Shown one piece after another: positions 8,636 to 16,402 of a stretch of 64,000 nucleotides of DNA. This stretch comes from Prolixibacteraceae bacterium. Its GTDB lineage: Bacteria > Bacteroidota > Bacteroidia > Bacteroidales > Prolixibacteraceae. Within the stretch, counting starts at the first letter, position 1; the number at the start of each line of letters is the position of its first letter. The DNA is taken from assembly GCA_003506435.1 (NCBI GenBank), contig DOAQ01000036.1, positions 248,001 through 312,000 on the forward strand, written 5' to 3'. Position numbers and translations under genes: made by a program. The notes under the pieces are model-generated. The model saw only the letters and a program-made list of their open reading frames with translations, was not told where the DNA came from and made no database searches.

Positions 8636-9115
8636 TTAATGGTTTTTTATGATTTTGAAGGTCTTGAAAATCTTTTTATTGTCTGCAATTTTTAATACAT
8701 AAGTAGATTGCATAAGAAACTTTGTGGTAATGAGGGTTTCTTTGCTGATAATTCGTTTACGTTCAATGAGTCGTCCTAAAATATCGTACAGTTGATAATA
8801 CAACGTGTAAAACTGAAAATTATCGACGTTTAATTTTAGTATATCAATCGTTGGATTTGGATAAGCTACACAAGTAATATCAACCTCCTTTCCTTGTATG
8901 ACCGAAATTTCGAAAGGTTGTTGCACACCTTGGGCAACAGATGCCAATGTGCCTGAATTAGTGATGTAAAGCGCTTGCCCAACCGAATAACTGATTGATC
9001 CGCTTTTTGTTGAATTATTTCCTCCCGAAGTGAGAATGGTTTCCTGGGCAAATGCCATTGATTGTATAAAAACCAAAACAAATACCGTATTTGATATTAT
9101 TTCTTTGACCTTCAT
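8636..9115 (-). CDS. Small secreted protein with type IX (Por) C-terminal sorting domain
   Basis: The 159-residue protein has a signal peptide (MKVKEIISNTVFVLVFIQSM, cleavage after AFA) and a C-terminal sorting domain over about residues 83-159: the YPNPTIDILKLNV start, the LYDILGRLI box and the final KTFKIIKNH. Such domains send proteins through the type IX secretion system to the cell surface. The middle part (SGGNNSTKSGSISYSVGQ...VAQGVQQPFEI) is the short region often found in Bacteroidota proteins that are little more than a secreted sorting tag. The gene lies 10 bp upstream of the S74 fibre gene on the same strand, so the two are probably co-transcribed and both exposed on the surface. 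Confidence 0.85.
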   Translation of the reverse strand: MKVKEIISNTVFVLVFIQSMAFAQETILTSGGNNSTKSGSISYSVGQALYITNSGTLASVAQGVQQPFEISVIQGKEVDITCVAYPNPTIDILKLNVDNFQFYTLYYQLYDILGRLIERKRIISKETLITTKFLMQSTYVLKIADNKKIFKTFKIIKNH

Positions 9116-9280
9116 GAAATATTCAACTATTTTTTAGCCCAACGAGATCAATCTTTTTATATGTACTTGGCTTGAAATATGTCAAAAATGACGTATCACT
9201 GTGGGCTTGAAGGTAATAATAAAAAAAAACAATTCCATACGAGATTCTATTCTGTCAGCATTATTTTGAACTTTTTTGTT

Positions 9281-9811
9281 CTATTCATTAGGAGCTTCAT
9301 CCTCTTCAGAATATACTTCTTCCTGAACTTTTTGAACTTCTGCAAGAGGTTTCAGGTTGGCGGGTATTTCGTTTCGCTTTTCTTCAGAAAAATAAGGGAA
9401 TACATCAGCAATGGTTGAGAGGGCCAGCGAGCTGGTTTGGTAAGGTACCAGAATATACGAAAGTGCATCTTCCAGCCGCAGCAATGCCTGTTTCAGGTCG
9501 TCGGCAGCAACCAGAAAGTAATTGTTGATTTTCTTTTCCTTGCCGGCCTTTTCGTCAATCGTGATCAGCCCGATTTTGGCTTTGTACCACCATTCGCCGT
9601 CTTCGTGCGGGAAAATCTCAATGATATTCGATTTTTTAATGTTCTCGACCGTAAACTCGCCTCGGATATTTGATTCCATCTCTTTGATGATGCGTGTTTC
9701 GGCATCGGTGAACGAAACGGCGTCAACCAGATAATTTTCACTTACTTTCCGCTCGCGGCCGTCTTCATCAATCTTTATATATTTTACTTTGCACTCAAAC
9801 CATGTTTGCAT
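9281..9811 (-). CDS. DUF4494 family protein
   Basis: This 176-residue protein matches DUF4494, a family largely confined to Bacteroidota: MQTWFECKVKYIKIDEDGRERKV at the start, then SFTDAETRI and WWYKAKIGLITIDEKAGKEKK, which look like two copies of one beta-rich unit. The C-terminus is acidic. There is no signal peptide or membrane segment. The function of the family is unknown to me. It is transcribed away from the pnt genes, and its context gives no further hint. Confidence 0.85.
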   Translation of the reverse strand: MQTWFECKVKYIKIDEDGRERKVSENYLVDAVSFTDAETRIIKEMESNIRGEFTVENIKKSNIIEIFPHEDGEWWYKAKIGLITIDEKAGKEKKINNYFLVAADDLKQALLRLEDALSYILVPYQTSSLALSTIADVFPYFSEEKRNEIPANLKPLAEVQKVQEEVYSEEDEAPNE

Positions 9812-9903
9812 ATCTTCATTTTTTTTGTGAAGAGCAAATATATTTTCATTTCTTCAGAATCGGGAATTCTTCAGTAAAAGTTATTCACATTTTGTCCAGG
9901 GTG

Positions 9904-9922
9904 CGGAGATTTTTAATCTCCG
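9904..9922. repeat. Short hairpin in the DUF4494-pntAA intergenic region
   Basis: A perfect 8-bp stem (cggagatt with aatctccg) closes a TTT loop inside a GC-richer patch. It is too far (118 bp) from pntAA to be an RBS hairpin; it may be a small dispersed repeat or part of the untranslated leader. Confidence 0.5.
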
Positions 9923-10039
9923 GTTACAAACCGCATCACCCGATTGTCCTCTTTTTATCCTGAAGTTTTATCGCTATTAAACATTCCGGGTGCCTGGTTG
10001 TTAGAATCAGCGGTAAAAATCAATTAAATTCCAAAGAGA

Positions 10040-11167
10040 ATGATTACAGGACTTCTTAAAGAAACCGGTTTGGAGCAGAGGGTGGCGCTTTTGCCTGAAA
10101 TGGTTGCCAATCTGGTTCGTCTCAAGGTGGAGGTATATGTTGAAAAAGGTGCGGGAACCGCAGCTTTTCAGCCTGATGAGGCCTATGTACAGGCCGGGGC
10201 AACCATCCATACACGGGATGAAGTGTTAAAAAAAGCCGACCTTCTGGTACAAATCGGTGAACCTTCGGTTGAACTTATCAGTCAGTTGGAAAGCAGTAAA
10301 GTATGGCTGAGCCAGTACAATCCATTGTGGAACACCGATCTGGTAAAGAAATTTATCGAAAAGGGAATCAGCAGCTTCAGCATGGATTCCATTCCGCGCA
10401 CCACCCGTGCGCAGGCGATGGATGTACTTTCGTCGATGGCCACGGTAGCCGGTTACAAAGCCGTGTTGCAGGCAGCATTCGAACTGCCGAACTTTTTCCC
10501 CATGTTCATGACCGCAGCCGGGACAATCCGTCCGGCCACGGTATTGGTGCTGGGTGCCGGTGTTGCAGGCCTTCAGTCGATTGCCATTGCACGCAAACTG
10601 GGTGCACAGGTTCAGGCATTCGATGTCCGTTCGGCGGTAAAAGAAGAGGTGATGAGTCTCGGAGCCAAATTTATAGAAGTGGAAGGAGCCAAAGAAGATT
10701 CGGCTGCTGGTGGCTATGCCGTTGAACAAAGCGAAGATTTTAAGACAAAACAGCAGCAGATGATCAATGACTATGCGGCGAAAGCCAATGTAGTGATCTG
10801 CACGGCCCAGATACCCGGACGAAAAGCGCCGGTACTTCTGCCAAAAGTGGCCATCGAAAATATGAAGCCAGGTTCGGTGGTTATCGACCTCGCAGCATCG
10901 ACCGGAGGAAACTGCGAACTAACAAAAAATAACGAGACCGTGGTTTTCAACGGGGTTAAAATCATAGGACAATCGAATTACCCTTCCCAAATGCCGGTGG
11001 ATGCCAGTAAAATGTTTGGCAAAAACATGTTCAACTTCCTTCAGCTAATTATTTCAGAAGATGGTTCGCTGAACCTCAATTTTGAAGATGACATTGTAAA
11101 GGGCACCTGCATCACCCACAAAGGTGAAATTCTGAACGAACGTGTTAAGTCAGTAATCAGATCATAA
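10040..11167 (+). CDS. pntAA: Proton-translocating NAD(P) transhydrogenase, subunit alpha part 1 (NAD-binding dI)
   Basis: This 375-residue soluble subunit binds NAD(H) in the energy-linked transhydrogenase that makes NADPH from NADH at the expense of the proton gradient. It is homologous to alanine dehydrogenase: the N-terminal KETGLEQRVALLPEMV segment, the SMDSIPRTTRAQAMDVLSSM region and the Rossmann loop GAGVAG at residues 172-177 are visible. The AAAGGYA region and the RKAPVLLP loop that swings over the nucleotide are also present. In this organism the alpha chain is split: the membrane part is the next gene, 10 bp downstream, and pntB follows. Confidence 0.96.
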   Translation: MITGLLKETGLEQRVALLPEMVANLVRLKVEVYVEKGAGTAAFQPDEAYVQAGATIHTRDEVLKKADLLVQIGEPSVELISQLESSKVWLSQYNPLWNTDLVKKFIEKGISSFSMDSIPRTTRAQAMDVLSSMATVAGYKAVLQAAFELPNFFPMFMTAAGTIRPATVLVLGAGVAGLQSIAIARKLGAQVQAFDVRSAVKEEVMSLGAKFIEVEGAKEDSAAGGYAVEQSEDFKTKQQQMINDYAAKANVVICTAQIPGRKAPVLLPKVAIENMKPGSVVIDLAASTGGNCELTKNNETVVFNGVKIIGQSNYPSQMPVDASKMFGKNMFNFLQLIISEDGSLNLNFEDDIVKGTCITHKGEILNERVKSVIRS

Positions 11168-11177
11168 AACGAATCAC

Positions 11178-11492
11178 ATGGAACAGTTATTAGTATATTT
11201 TTTCACCTACAAGGAAGCGATTTTTATTATTGCACTGTCGGTATTTCTGGGCATCGAAGTTATAGCGCATGTGCCTTCGGTACTGCATACTCCCCTGATG
11301 TCAGGGGCCAACGCCATCAGCGGGGTAATTATCATTGGCGGCATCATTTTGGTTGGTCATGCCGACGCCACCCGGCTTTCGGGGGAACTGATTATAGGTA
11401 TTCTGGCAATCGTTTTTGCGACGCTCAACGTGGCAGGAGGTTTTGTGGTGACCGACCGTATGCTGGAAATGTTTAAAAAGAAAAAGAAATAG
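11178..11492 (+). CDS. pntAB: NAD(P) transhydrogenase, subunit alpha part 2 (membrane dIIa)
   Basis: The 104-residue protein has three strongly hydrophobic helices (roughly residues 12-30, 45-62, 68-92) and the conserved VIAHVPSVLHTPLMSGANAI segment of the dIIa domain. It forms half of the proton channel with PntB in the inner membrane. It follows pntAA by 10 bp and precedes pntB by 8 bp, so all three are translated from one message. A GGAGG-like site (aggagg) precedes the pntB start. Confidence 0.96.
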   Translation: MEQLLVYFFTYKEAIFIIALSVFLGIEVIAHVPSVLHTPLMSGANAISGVIIIGGIILVGHADATRLSGELIIGILAIVFATLNVAGGFVVTDRMLEMFKKKKK

Positions 11493-11500
11493 GAGGCGTT

Positions 11501-12943
11501 ATGAATCAGGTAATCGGAAATTTAAACGGAATTGATTTCACCCTCGGTGAAACTTTACTTGAACTGAGTTATTTGCTGGCTGCCCTCCTTTTTGTGTACG
11601 GTTTGAAATTGCTGAGCCATCCGGAAACAGCCCGAAAGGGAAATTTTTATGCGGCAGGAGGCATGGTACTGGCGATGGTCACCACGCTTTTCCTGCATAA
11701 AAATACGGATGGGCAAACCATTCCAGTGACCAATGTATGGATTATTTTAGCAGCTTTGGGTGTTGGGACTGTTGTTGGCTGGATCATGGCTCTGCGGATA
11801 AAAATGACTGCCATGCCGCAGATGGTATCGTTCTACAATGCAACAGGCGGTATTGCGTCAGCATTGGTGTCGTTGCTGGAATTTCCGAATGCCGATATGG
11901 GCAATACCGGCTCGGTGCTGGTAACCCTGCTCGGACTGATCATCGGTAGTGTTGCTTTCAGCGGCAGTATGATTGCCTATGGTAAACTCGATGGCAAAGT
12001 GGGCGATATCTTTTCAGGATTCATGAAATACCTGAATATGTTTTTACTGCTGGTTGTCACTGCGTTGACTATTTTTATCATAGTCTCCGGACAAACACCT
12101 GACCAACTAAGCTGGGCTGTTTATCTGTTGTTTGTTGTTTCGCTGGTTTACGGGGTAATGTTTGTAATGCCGATTGGCGGTGCCGACATGCCGGTTGTTA
12201 TTTCGTTACTGAACAGTTTTACGGGTATTGCGGCTGCCATGGCCGGGTTCATTTATAACAACCAAGCCATGATTTTGGGTGGTATTCTGGTTGGCGCTGC
12301 CGGAACGATTCTTACCATCCTTATGTGCAACGCCATGAACCGTTCGCTGCTGAATGTGATTGTCGGTGCATTTGGCGGAGGCGGAAGCACAGCAACTGCC
12401 GGTGAACAGGGTGAAATGAAGGAAATAAGTCTGAGTGATGCCGCTATTTTGCTGAGCTATTCGAAAAGCGTAGTTGTTGTTCCCGGTTACGGTTTGGCTG
12501 TGGCACAGGCACAGCATGTATGTCGCGAAATCGATGTGTTGCTTGATGGTAAAGGAGTGAATGTACGTTATGCAATCCATCCGGTGGCAGGCCGTATGCC
12601 GGGCCACATGAATGTGTTGCTCGCTGAAGCCGATGTGCCTTATAATCAACTCGTGGAAATGGAAAGTATTAACCCGGATATGCCCAACACTGATGTGGTG
12701 CTGGTGATTGGCGCCAACGATGTGGTAAACCCGGCGGCCATTACCGATCCGGGCAGCCCGATTGCCGGAATGCCGATCATTCGCGCCCACGAAGCGAAAA
12801 ACATCATTGTAATGAAACGTGGACGTGGTAAGGGGTATGCCGGAATTGAAAACAACCTTTTCTTTGATCCGAAAACGAGATTGCTTTTTGGCAATGCCAA
12901 AGACACCTTGCAAAAACTAGTGAGCGAGATAAAAAGTTTGTGA
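11501..12943 (+). CDS. pntB: NAD(P) transhydrogenase, subunit beta (membrane dIIb and NADP-binding dIII)
   Basis: The 480-residue protein has about nine N-terminal transmembrane helices (residues ~15-290), which complete the proton channel, and a C-terminal NADP(H)-binding domain. Signature residues of dIII are VVVPGYGLAVAQAQH, VRYAIHPVAGRMPGHMNVLLAEA, VIGANDVVNPAA and KRGRGKGYAGIENNLF. The membrane part carries MPQMVSFYNATGG, typical of PntB. With PntAA and PntAB it supplies NADPH in the cytoplasm. The gene ends the operon; I see no clear hairpin terminator after it. Confidence 0.97.
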   Translation: MNQVIGNLNGIDFTLGETLLELSYLLAALLFVYGLKLLSHPETARKGNFYAAGGMVLAMVTTLFLHKNTDGQTIPVTNVWIILAALGVGTVVGWIMALRIKMTAMPQMVSFYNATGGIASALVSLLEFPNADMGNTGSVLVTLLGLIIGSVAFSGSMIAYGKLDGKVGDIFSGFMKYLNMFLLLVVTALTIFIIVSGQTPDQLSWAVYLLFVVSLVYGVMFVMPIGGADMPVVISLLNSFTGIAAAMAGFIYNNQAMILGGILVGAAGTILTILMCNAMNRSLLNVIVGAFGGGGSTATAGEQGEMKEISLSDAAILLSYSKSVVVVPGYGLAVAQAQHVCREIDVLLDGKGVNVRYAIHPVAGRMPGHMNVLLAEADVPYNQLVEMESINPDMPNTDVVLVIGANDVVNPAAITDPGSPIAGMPIIRAHEAKNIIVMKRGRGKGYAGIENNLFFDPKTRLLFGNAKDTLQKLVSEIKSL

Positions 12944-13081
12944 GTGGCTACCTGGTATATTTTGGGGTCTGATTCTTCTTTTTTTAGGATTTTTTTCTGA
13001 ATTTGGGAATTGGCATACTTATTCTTAATTTGCATGTCCTATTTTTTGGAAACAGAAGGTTCGACTGTATAATTTTTGCCA

Positions 13082-14098
13082 ATGAATAAGCTGACAATAT
13101 TCCTGCTCTTGCCTGCTCTTTTGTTAATGCTGTCCTGTGCAACGAGGCCAAAAGAAATGGTTATTACAGTAACCGGCGAAATTTCTCCGGAACAGATGGG
13201 AACAACGCTGGAACACGAACACATTCTGGTTGATTTTACCCGGCAGCCGGACAATCAGCCGGAAATTTACAGGATGGAAGAAGCAGTGGCCTGTGTGTTG
13301 CCCCATTTGGAGAAACTGAAAGCATACGGAGTAAAAACGTTTGTTGAATGCACTCCAATTTACGTTGGCCGCGATGTGCGCTTACTGAAGCGGCTTTCCG
13401 AAGAAACCGGACTACAAATACTTACCAACACAGGATTTTACGGAGCACAAAACAATCGCTTCATTCCCGAACACGTTTTGAAAATGACTCCGGAAATGAT
13501 CTCAACCTTTTGGATTGCCGAGTTTGAACAGGGGATTGAAGGAACCGGAATCCGGCCGGGATTTATTAAAATTGGTGTCGACCGCAAACCGCTTTCTGAT
13601 TTTCATGCAATACTTGCCCGCGCTGCTGCTATCGCCCACAAAGCAACCGGACTGACCATTATGGCGCACACCGGCCCTGCTGTCGCTGCCTTTCAGCAAC
13701 TGGAAATTTTAAAGGAAGAAGGTGTTTCGCCCGAAGCATTCATCTGGACACATGCCAGCAACGAAAAAGACGGATTGCAACTGGTGAAAGCTGCACGAAT
13801 GGGGGCCTGGGTTTCGCTCGACAAATATGGATGGGATGGGGCGCTTGTTGAAAGCTGCCCGCAGATATTGAAATTGATGAAAGAAGAAGGTGTGTTGAAT
13901 AAAGTCCTGATTTCGCACGATGCAGGCTGGTTCGATCCGGGACAACCGGAGCAGCCGTTTAAACCGTACACTCCGGTTTTTGAAGAGCTTATCCCAAACC
14001 TGAAAAAACAAGGATTTACCGACGATGATATTGACCTGCTTTTGGTGAAAAACCCGGCCAAAGCATTTACTGTTAAAAAGCGTTTGATCAACCAATAA
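13082..14098 (+). CDS. Phosphotriesterase-family lipoprotein (metal-dependent hydrolase)
   Basis: The 338-residue protein starts with a lipoprotein signal (lipobox LMLSC, Cys19), so it is anchored in a membrane facing the periplasm or outside. It has the binuclear metal site of phosphotriesterase-related TIM-barrel enzymes: HxH at His45/His47 (EHEH), a lysine in GFIKIGVDR that is normally carboxylated, histidines in IMAHTGP and WTHASN, and Asp in SHDAGW. Natural substrates of this branch include lactones and related esters; the one here is unknown. I start at the ATG at 13082 rather than the TTG six bases earlier. The small lipoprotein gene follows 20 bp later and may be co-transcribed. Confidence 0.88.
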   Translation: MNKLTIFLLLPALLLMLSCATRPKEMVITVTGEISPEQMGTTLEHEHILVDFTRQPDNQPEIYRMEEAVACVLPHLEKLKAYGVKTFVECTPIYVGRDVRLLKRLSEETGLQILTNTGFYGAQNNRFIPEHVLKMTPEMISTFWIAEFEQGIEGTGIRPGFIKIGVDRKPLSDFHAILARAAAIAHKATGLTIMAHTGPAVAAFQQLEILKEEGVSPEAFIWTHASNEKDGLQLVKAARMGAWVSLDKYGWDGALVESCPQILKLMKEEGVLNKVLISHDAGWFDPGQPEQPFKPYTPVFEELIPNLKKQGFTDDDIDLLLVKNPAKAFTVKKRLINQ

Positions 14099-14118
14099 AA
14101 ATCAAAAAACCAACTATC

Positions 14119-14397
14119 ATGAAAAAAATTCTGATCTCTTCATTTCTGTTGCTGGTAATTATTGTTTTGCTTGCAGGTTGTGCTACCCAATCGGTCACCA
14201 ATCTCCAGGACCCGCCCGGATTCTGGCACGGACTGCTCCATGGCTTTATCATTCTGTTTAGTTTTATTATCAGCTTGTTTACCGACTACGAAATATATGC
14301 TTTCCCGAATACCGGAGGATGGTATAATTTCGGTTTCCTGTTGGGTGTAATGATCTTCTTTGGAGGTGGTGGAGCCGGGGCAAAATGCAGAAAATAA
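14119..14397 (+). CDS. Small membrane lipoprotein, function unknown
   Basis: The 92-residue protein has a lipoprotein signal (MKKILISSFLLLVIIVLLAG then Cys21), a second hydrophobic segment (about 40-58) and a third glycine-rich one (about 72-87), ending in KCRK. I do not recognise the family with confidence; small lipoproteins of this layout (lipobox, then GFWHGLLHGFI and FGGGG) are widespread and mostly uncharacterised. It follows the phosphotriesterase-like gene by 20 bp. Confidence 0.7.
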   Translation: MKKILISSFLLLVIIVLLAGCATQSVTNLQDPPGFWHGLLHGFIILFSFIISLFTDYEIYAFPNTGGWYNFGFLLGVMIFFGGGGAGAKCRK

Positions 14398-14442
14398 ATG
14401 ATCTAAAAACGAGCCTTGTCCCCGGTAAATGATTTTTCCTTA

Positions 14443-14450
14443 TATATTTG
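14443..14450 (+). promoter_or_regulatory. Candidate -7 box upstream of the first ECF sigma gene
   Basis: TATATTTG matches TANNTTTG exactly. A TTG at 14416-14418 is a possible -33 box with a slightly long 24-bp spacer. It lies 58 bp upstream of the sigma-factor start. Confidence 0.4.
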
Positions 14451-14508
14451 TGGCGCTCTTACGAGTCGCTTCTTAAATGATTATGGAATTTCAGTAAAGA
14501 TTTTTTGA

Positions 14509-15096
14509 TTGAGACAATACAGCGAAAACGAAATACTTCAGGAATTATCTGCCGGGAACAAGAACGCTTTTGAATTTCTGTATGATACCTATCAGTTGCG
14601 ATTGTATCACTTTGCATTTCATTATCTGAATGATGAAGAACTGTCGAAAGATATCGTTCAGGATGTGTTCTCGATTGTATGGGAGGACCACAAAAAGTTT
14701 GAAGGTGTATCGAACGTATCATCATGGCTTTTTACACTTACAAAAAATCAATGTTTAAAGAAGATCGATCATTTAAAGGTAAAACAGAAGTATGCCGATA
14801 TTCTGAAATATCGCCAACTGAATATTGTTCAGGATGCCTTGACAGAACTGGATACTTCCCCCGTAACTTTTGATGAGATCAACACCATCGTAAATCAAAC
14901 TTTATCCATATTGTCGCCGCAGAGCAGACAAATTTTCGAGATGAGCCGTTTCGAAAATTTAAAAAACAGGGAAATAGCCGAGAAACTAAGTATATCACAA
15001 AAATCGGTTGAGGCCCATATCACAAAAGCGTTGAAATACTTCAAGGAAGCTTTAAAAAACTATTTGCCATTTGTAGCCTTTCTTTTTCTTGAATAA
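14509..15096 (+). CDS. FecI-like ECF sigma factor, locus 1
   Basis: The 195-residue protein has sigma-70 region 2 (FLYDTYQLRLYHFAFHYL...DIVQDVFSIVWEDHKKF) and region 4 (SPQSRQIFEMSRFENLKNREIAEKLSISQKSVEAHI). It belongs to the Bacteroidota-specific FecI type that pairs with FecR and a SusC carrying an STN domain. It should direct RNA polymerase to promoters of this locus when glycan binds SusC. The start must be the TTG at 14509, because a stop codon lies immediately upstream and no ATG/GTG exists within the first conserved helix. FecR follows after a palindromic element. Confidence 0.93.
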   Translation: MRQYSENEILQELSAGNKNAFEFLYDTYQLRLYHFAFHYLNDEELSKDIVQDVFSIVWEDHKKFEGVSNVSSWLFTLTKNQCLKKIDHLKVKQKYADILKYRQLNIVQDALTELDTSPVTFDEINTIVNQTLSILSPQSRQIFEMSRFENLKNREIAEKLSISQKSVEAHITKALKYFKEALKNYLPFVAFLFLE

Positions 15097-15098
15097 TA

Positions 15099-15238
15099 AG
15101 TCCACTCCGAAAAGTCAAAAACCCCTAAATCCCCTAAAGGGGACTTTAAGTAGTTCATTGATTTTCAATGGGTTCCCCTTTAGGGGTCAAGGGTGAAAAA
15201 GTTGAAAATTAATGAACTCTGACTTTTCGGAGTGGACT
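15099..15238. repeat. Nested palindromic intergenic element between sigma factor and fecR
   Basis: The outer arms are a perfect 19-bp inverted repeat (15099-15117 and 15220-15238). Inside lie a perfect 13-bp pair (15131-15143 with 15174-15186) and a 17-bp pair with one mismatch (15152-15168 with 15202-15218). The two inner pairs interleave, so they could form a pseudoknot or alternative folds. The cccctaaatcccctaaagggg core is a type often found in Bacteroidota intergenic repeats. Confidence 0.85.
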
Positions 15239-15264
15239 CAATAATCTTTTTTCGAAAAAAAAGT

Positions 15265-15308
15265 GATTTTTCGTCTAGGGTGTTTTATCTTTTGCCGTAC
15301 TTATAGAT
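15265..15308 (+). promoter_or_regulatory. Candidate ECF-sigma-dependent promoter of fecR, locus 1
   Basis: GATTTTT (15265) and CCGT...TTAT (15295-15304) recur with nearly the same spacing in front of the second fecR (40492-40530; 36 versus 35 bp from GATTTTT to TTAT). Both lie just before a fecR gene that follows a FecI-like sigma gene, as expected for an autoregulated ECF promoter. Confidence 0.4.
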
Positions 15309-15321
15309 AAAAACCTTCAAT

Positions 15322-16302
15322 ATGGATATTGAAAAAATACATCAGTTTGCTCAAAATTCACTTTCAGGGAAAGATGAGATAGAAGAAGTTGTCAGTTGGA
15401 TTGAAAGCTCAGGCGAGAATCAAAAAGAGTTTAACCGGATTAAAAACTTCTGGGCCTACAGCGGATTCTCTAATTTCGACACGATAATGAAAAACCGCAA
15501 TCCTATACTTCCTCTCCGAAATAAAACGAGGTATATTGAAATCTTGAAATATGCAGCAATTCTAATTTTTGTATTCTTTATTGGCGCACTATCCGCTACA
15601 TTCATAATCAGGAATATTTTTACTGAAGAATTGGTTTGTAATGAAATCATTGTTCCAAATGGAGAGAGCGCTGAAATTATTTTGGCCGATCAAACCCATG
15701 TGTGGTTAAACTCCGGGTCCAGGTTGATGTATCCGCCAACCTTTCAGAAAAAAAACAGGGAAGTAAAACTAACGGGTGAAGCGTATTTCGAGGTAAAACA
15801 CGACAAAAGCAGGCCTTTCCATGTTGTTACGCCGAATCTTACCGTTGAGGTTTTAGGAACCAGTTTTAATGTTGAAGCCCTTGAAAACTCGGGTATTCTG
15901 AATGTTACCCTTGTCGAAGGAAAAGTTCGTCTTCAGGATAACAAAAACAAAGTTCTTGCTGAATTATTGCCGAACGAAAATGCAAAATATAATGTATTGG
16001 AAAAGAAATTGGATATTTCGGCAGTGAATACAGTTCTCTACACATCATGGAAAGAAGGCATAATGACTTTTAAAGATGAGAAACTAATCGATATTGCCGA
16101 TAAACTTGAACGTTGGTTTAATGTTGAAGTAGTATTTGACCAGGAGCAGGTTAAAAACCTTTGTTTCAGCGGTTCCATATTAAAGAACAAACCCATTGAC
16201 CAGGTTTTGGAAATATTAAAATATACGTCCCGTATCGATTACACCATAGAAATAAGAGAACAGCAGCCAAATAGAATCCATTTTAAAGGAATGCCTATGT
16301 AA
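15322..16302 (+). CDS. FecR-type anti-sigma factor, locus 1
   Basis: The 326-residue inner-membrane protein has a cytoplasmic N-terminal part (about 1-70) that holds the sigma factor, one transmembrane helix (about 73-94) and a periplasmic FecR domain (VPNGESAEIILADQTHVWLN, LTGEAYFEVKHD, VLGTSFNVEA). A C-terminal DUF4974 domain (about 255-322) ends the protein. The periplasmic part should contact the STN domain of the SusC-like protein encoded next. Presence of the sigma gene upstream and susC downstream makes this the standard trans-envelope signalling set. Confidence 0.94.
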   Translation: MDIEKIHQFAQNSLSGKDEIEEVVSWIESSGENQKEFNRIKNFWAYSGFSNFDTIMKNRNPILPLRNKTRYIEILKYAAILIFVFFIGALSATFIIRNIFTEELVCNEIIVPNGESAEIILADQTHVWLNSGSRLMYPPTFQKKNREVKLTGEAYFEVKHDKSRPFHVVTPNLTVEVLGTSFNVEALENSGILNVTLVEGKVRLQDNKNKVLAELLPNENAKYNVLEKKLDISAVNTVLYTSWKEGIMTFKDEKLIDIADKLERWFNVEVVFDQEQVKNLCFSGSILKNKPIDQVLEILKYTSRIDYTIEIREQQPNRIHFKGMPM

Positions 16303-16311
16303 AAATAAAAA

Positions 16312-16342
16312 GATCGGAAAATATTGGAACTATTTCCCGATC
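16312..16342. promoter_or_regulatory. Hairpin in fecR-susC gap, locus 1
   Basis: gatcggaaaata pairs with tatttcccgatc (one mismatch) around a 7-nt loop. There is no T-run, so it is not a classic terminator; it may stabilise RNA or set the level of susC relative to fecR. Locus 2 has a hairpin at the same place. Confidence 0.45.
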
Positions 16343-16402
16343 CTGAAAATAGAATTAATTCTTCGCCAGAAGATTAGTATTAATCCTAAACATCACAAAT
16401 GT

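Noticed and set aside
12206..12913. 235-codon open frame opposite pntB
   Set aside because: The His- and Asn-rich translation is an antisense shadow of the conserved dIII domain of PntB.
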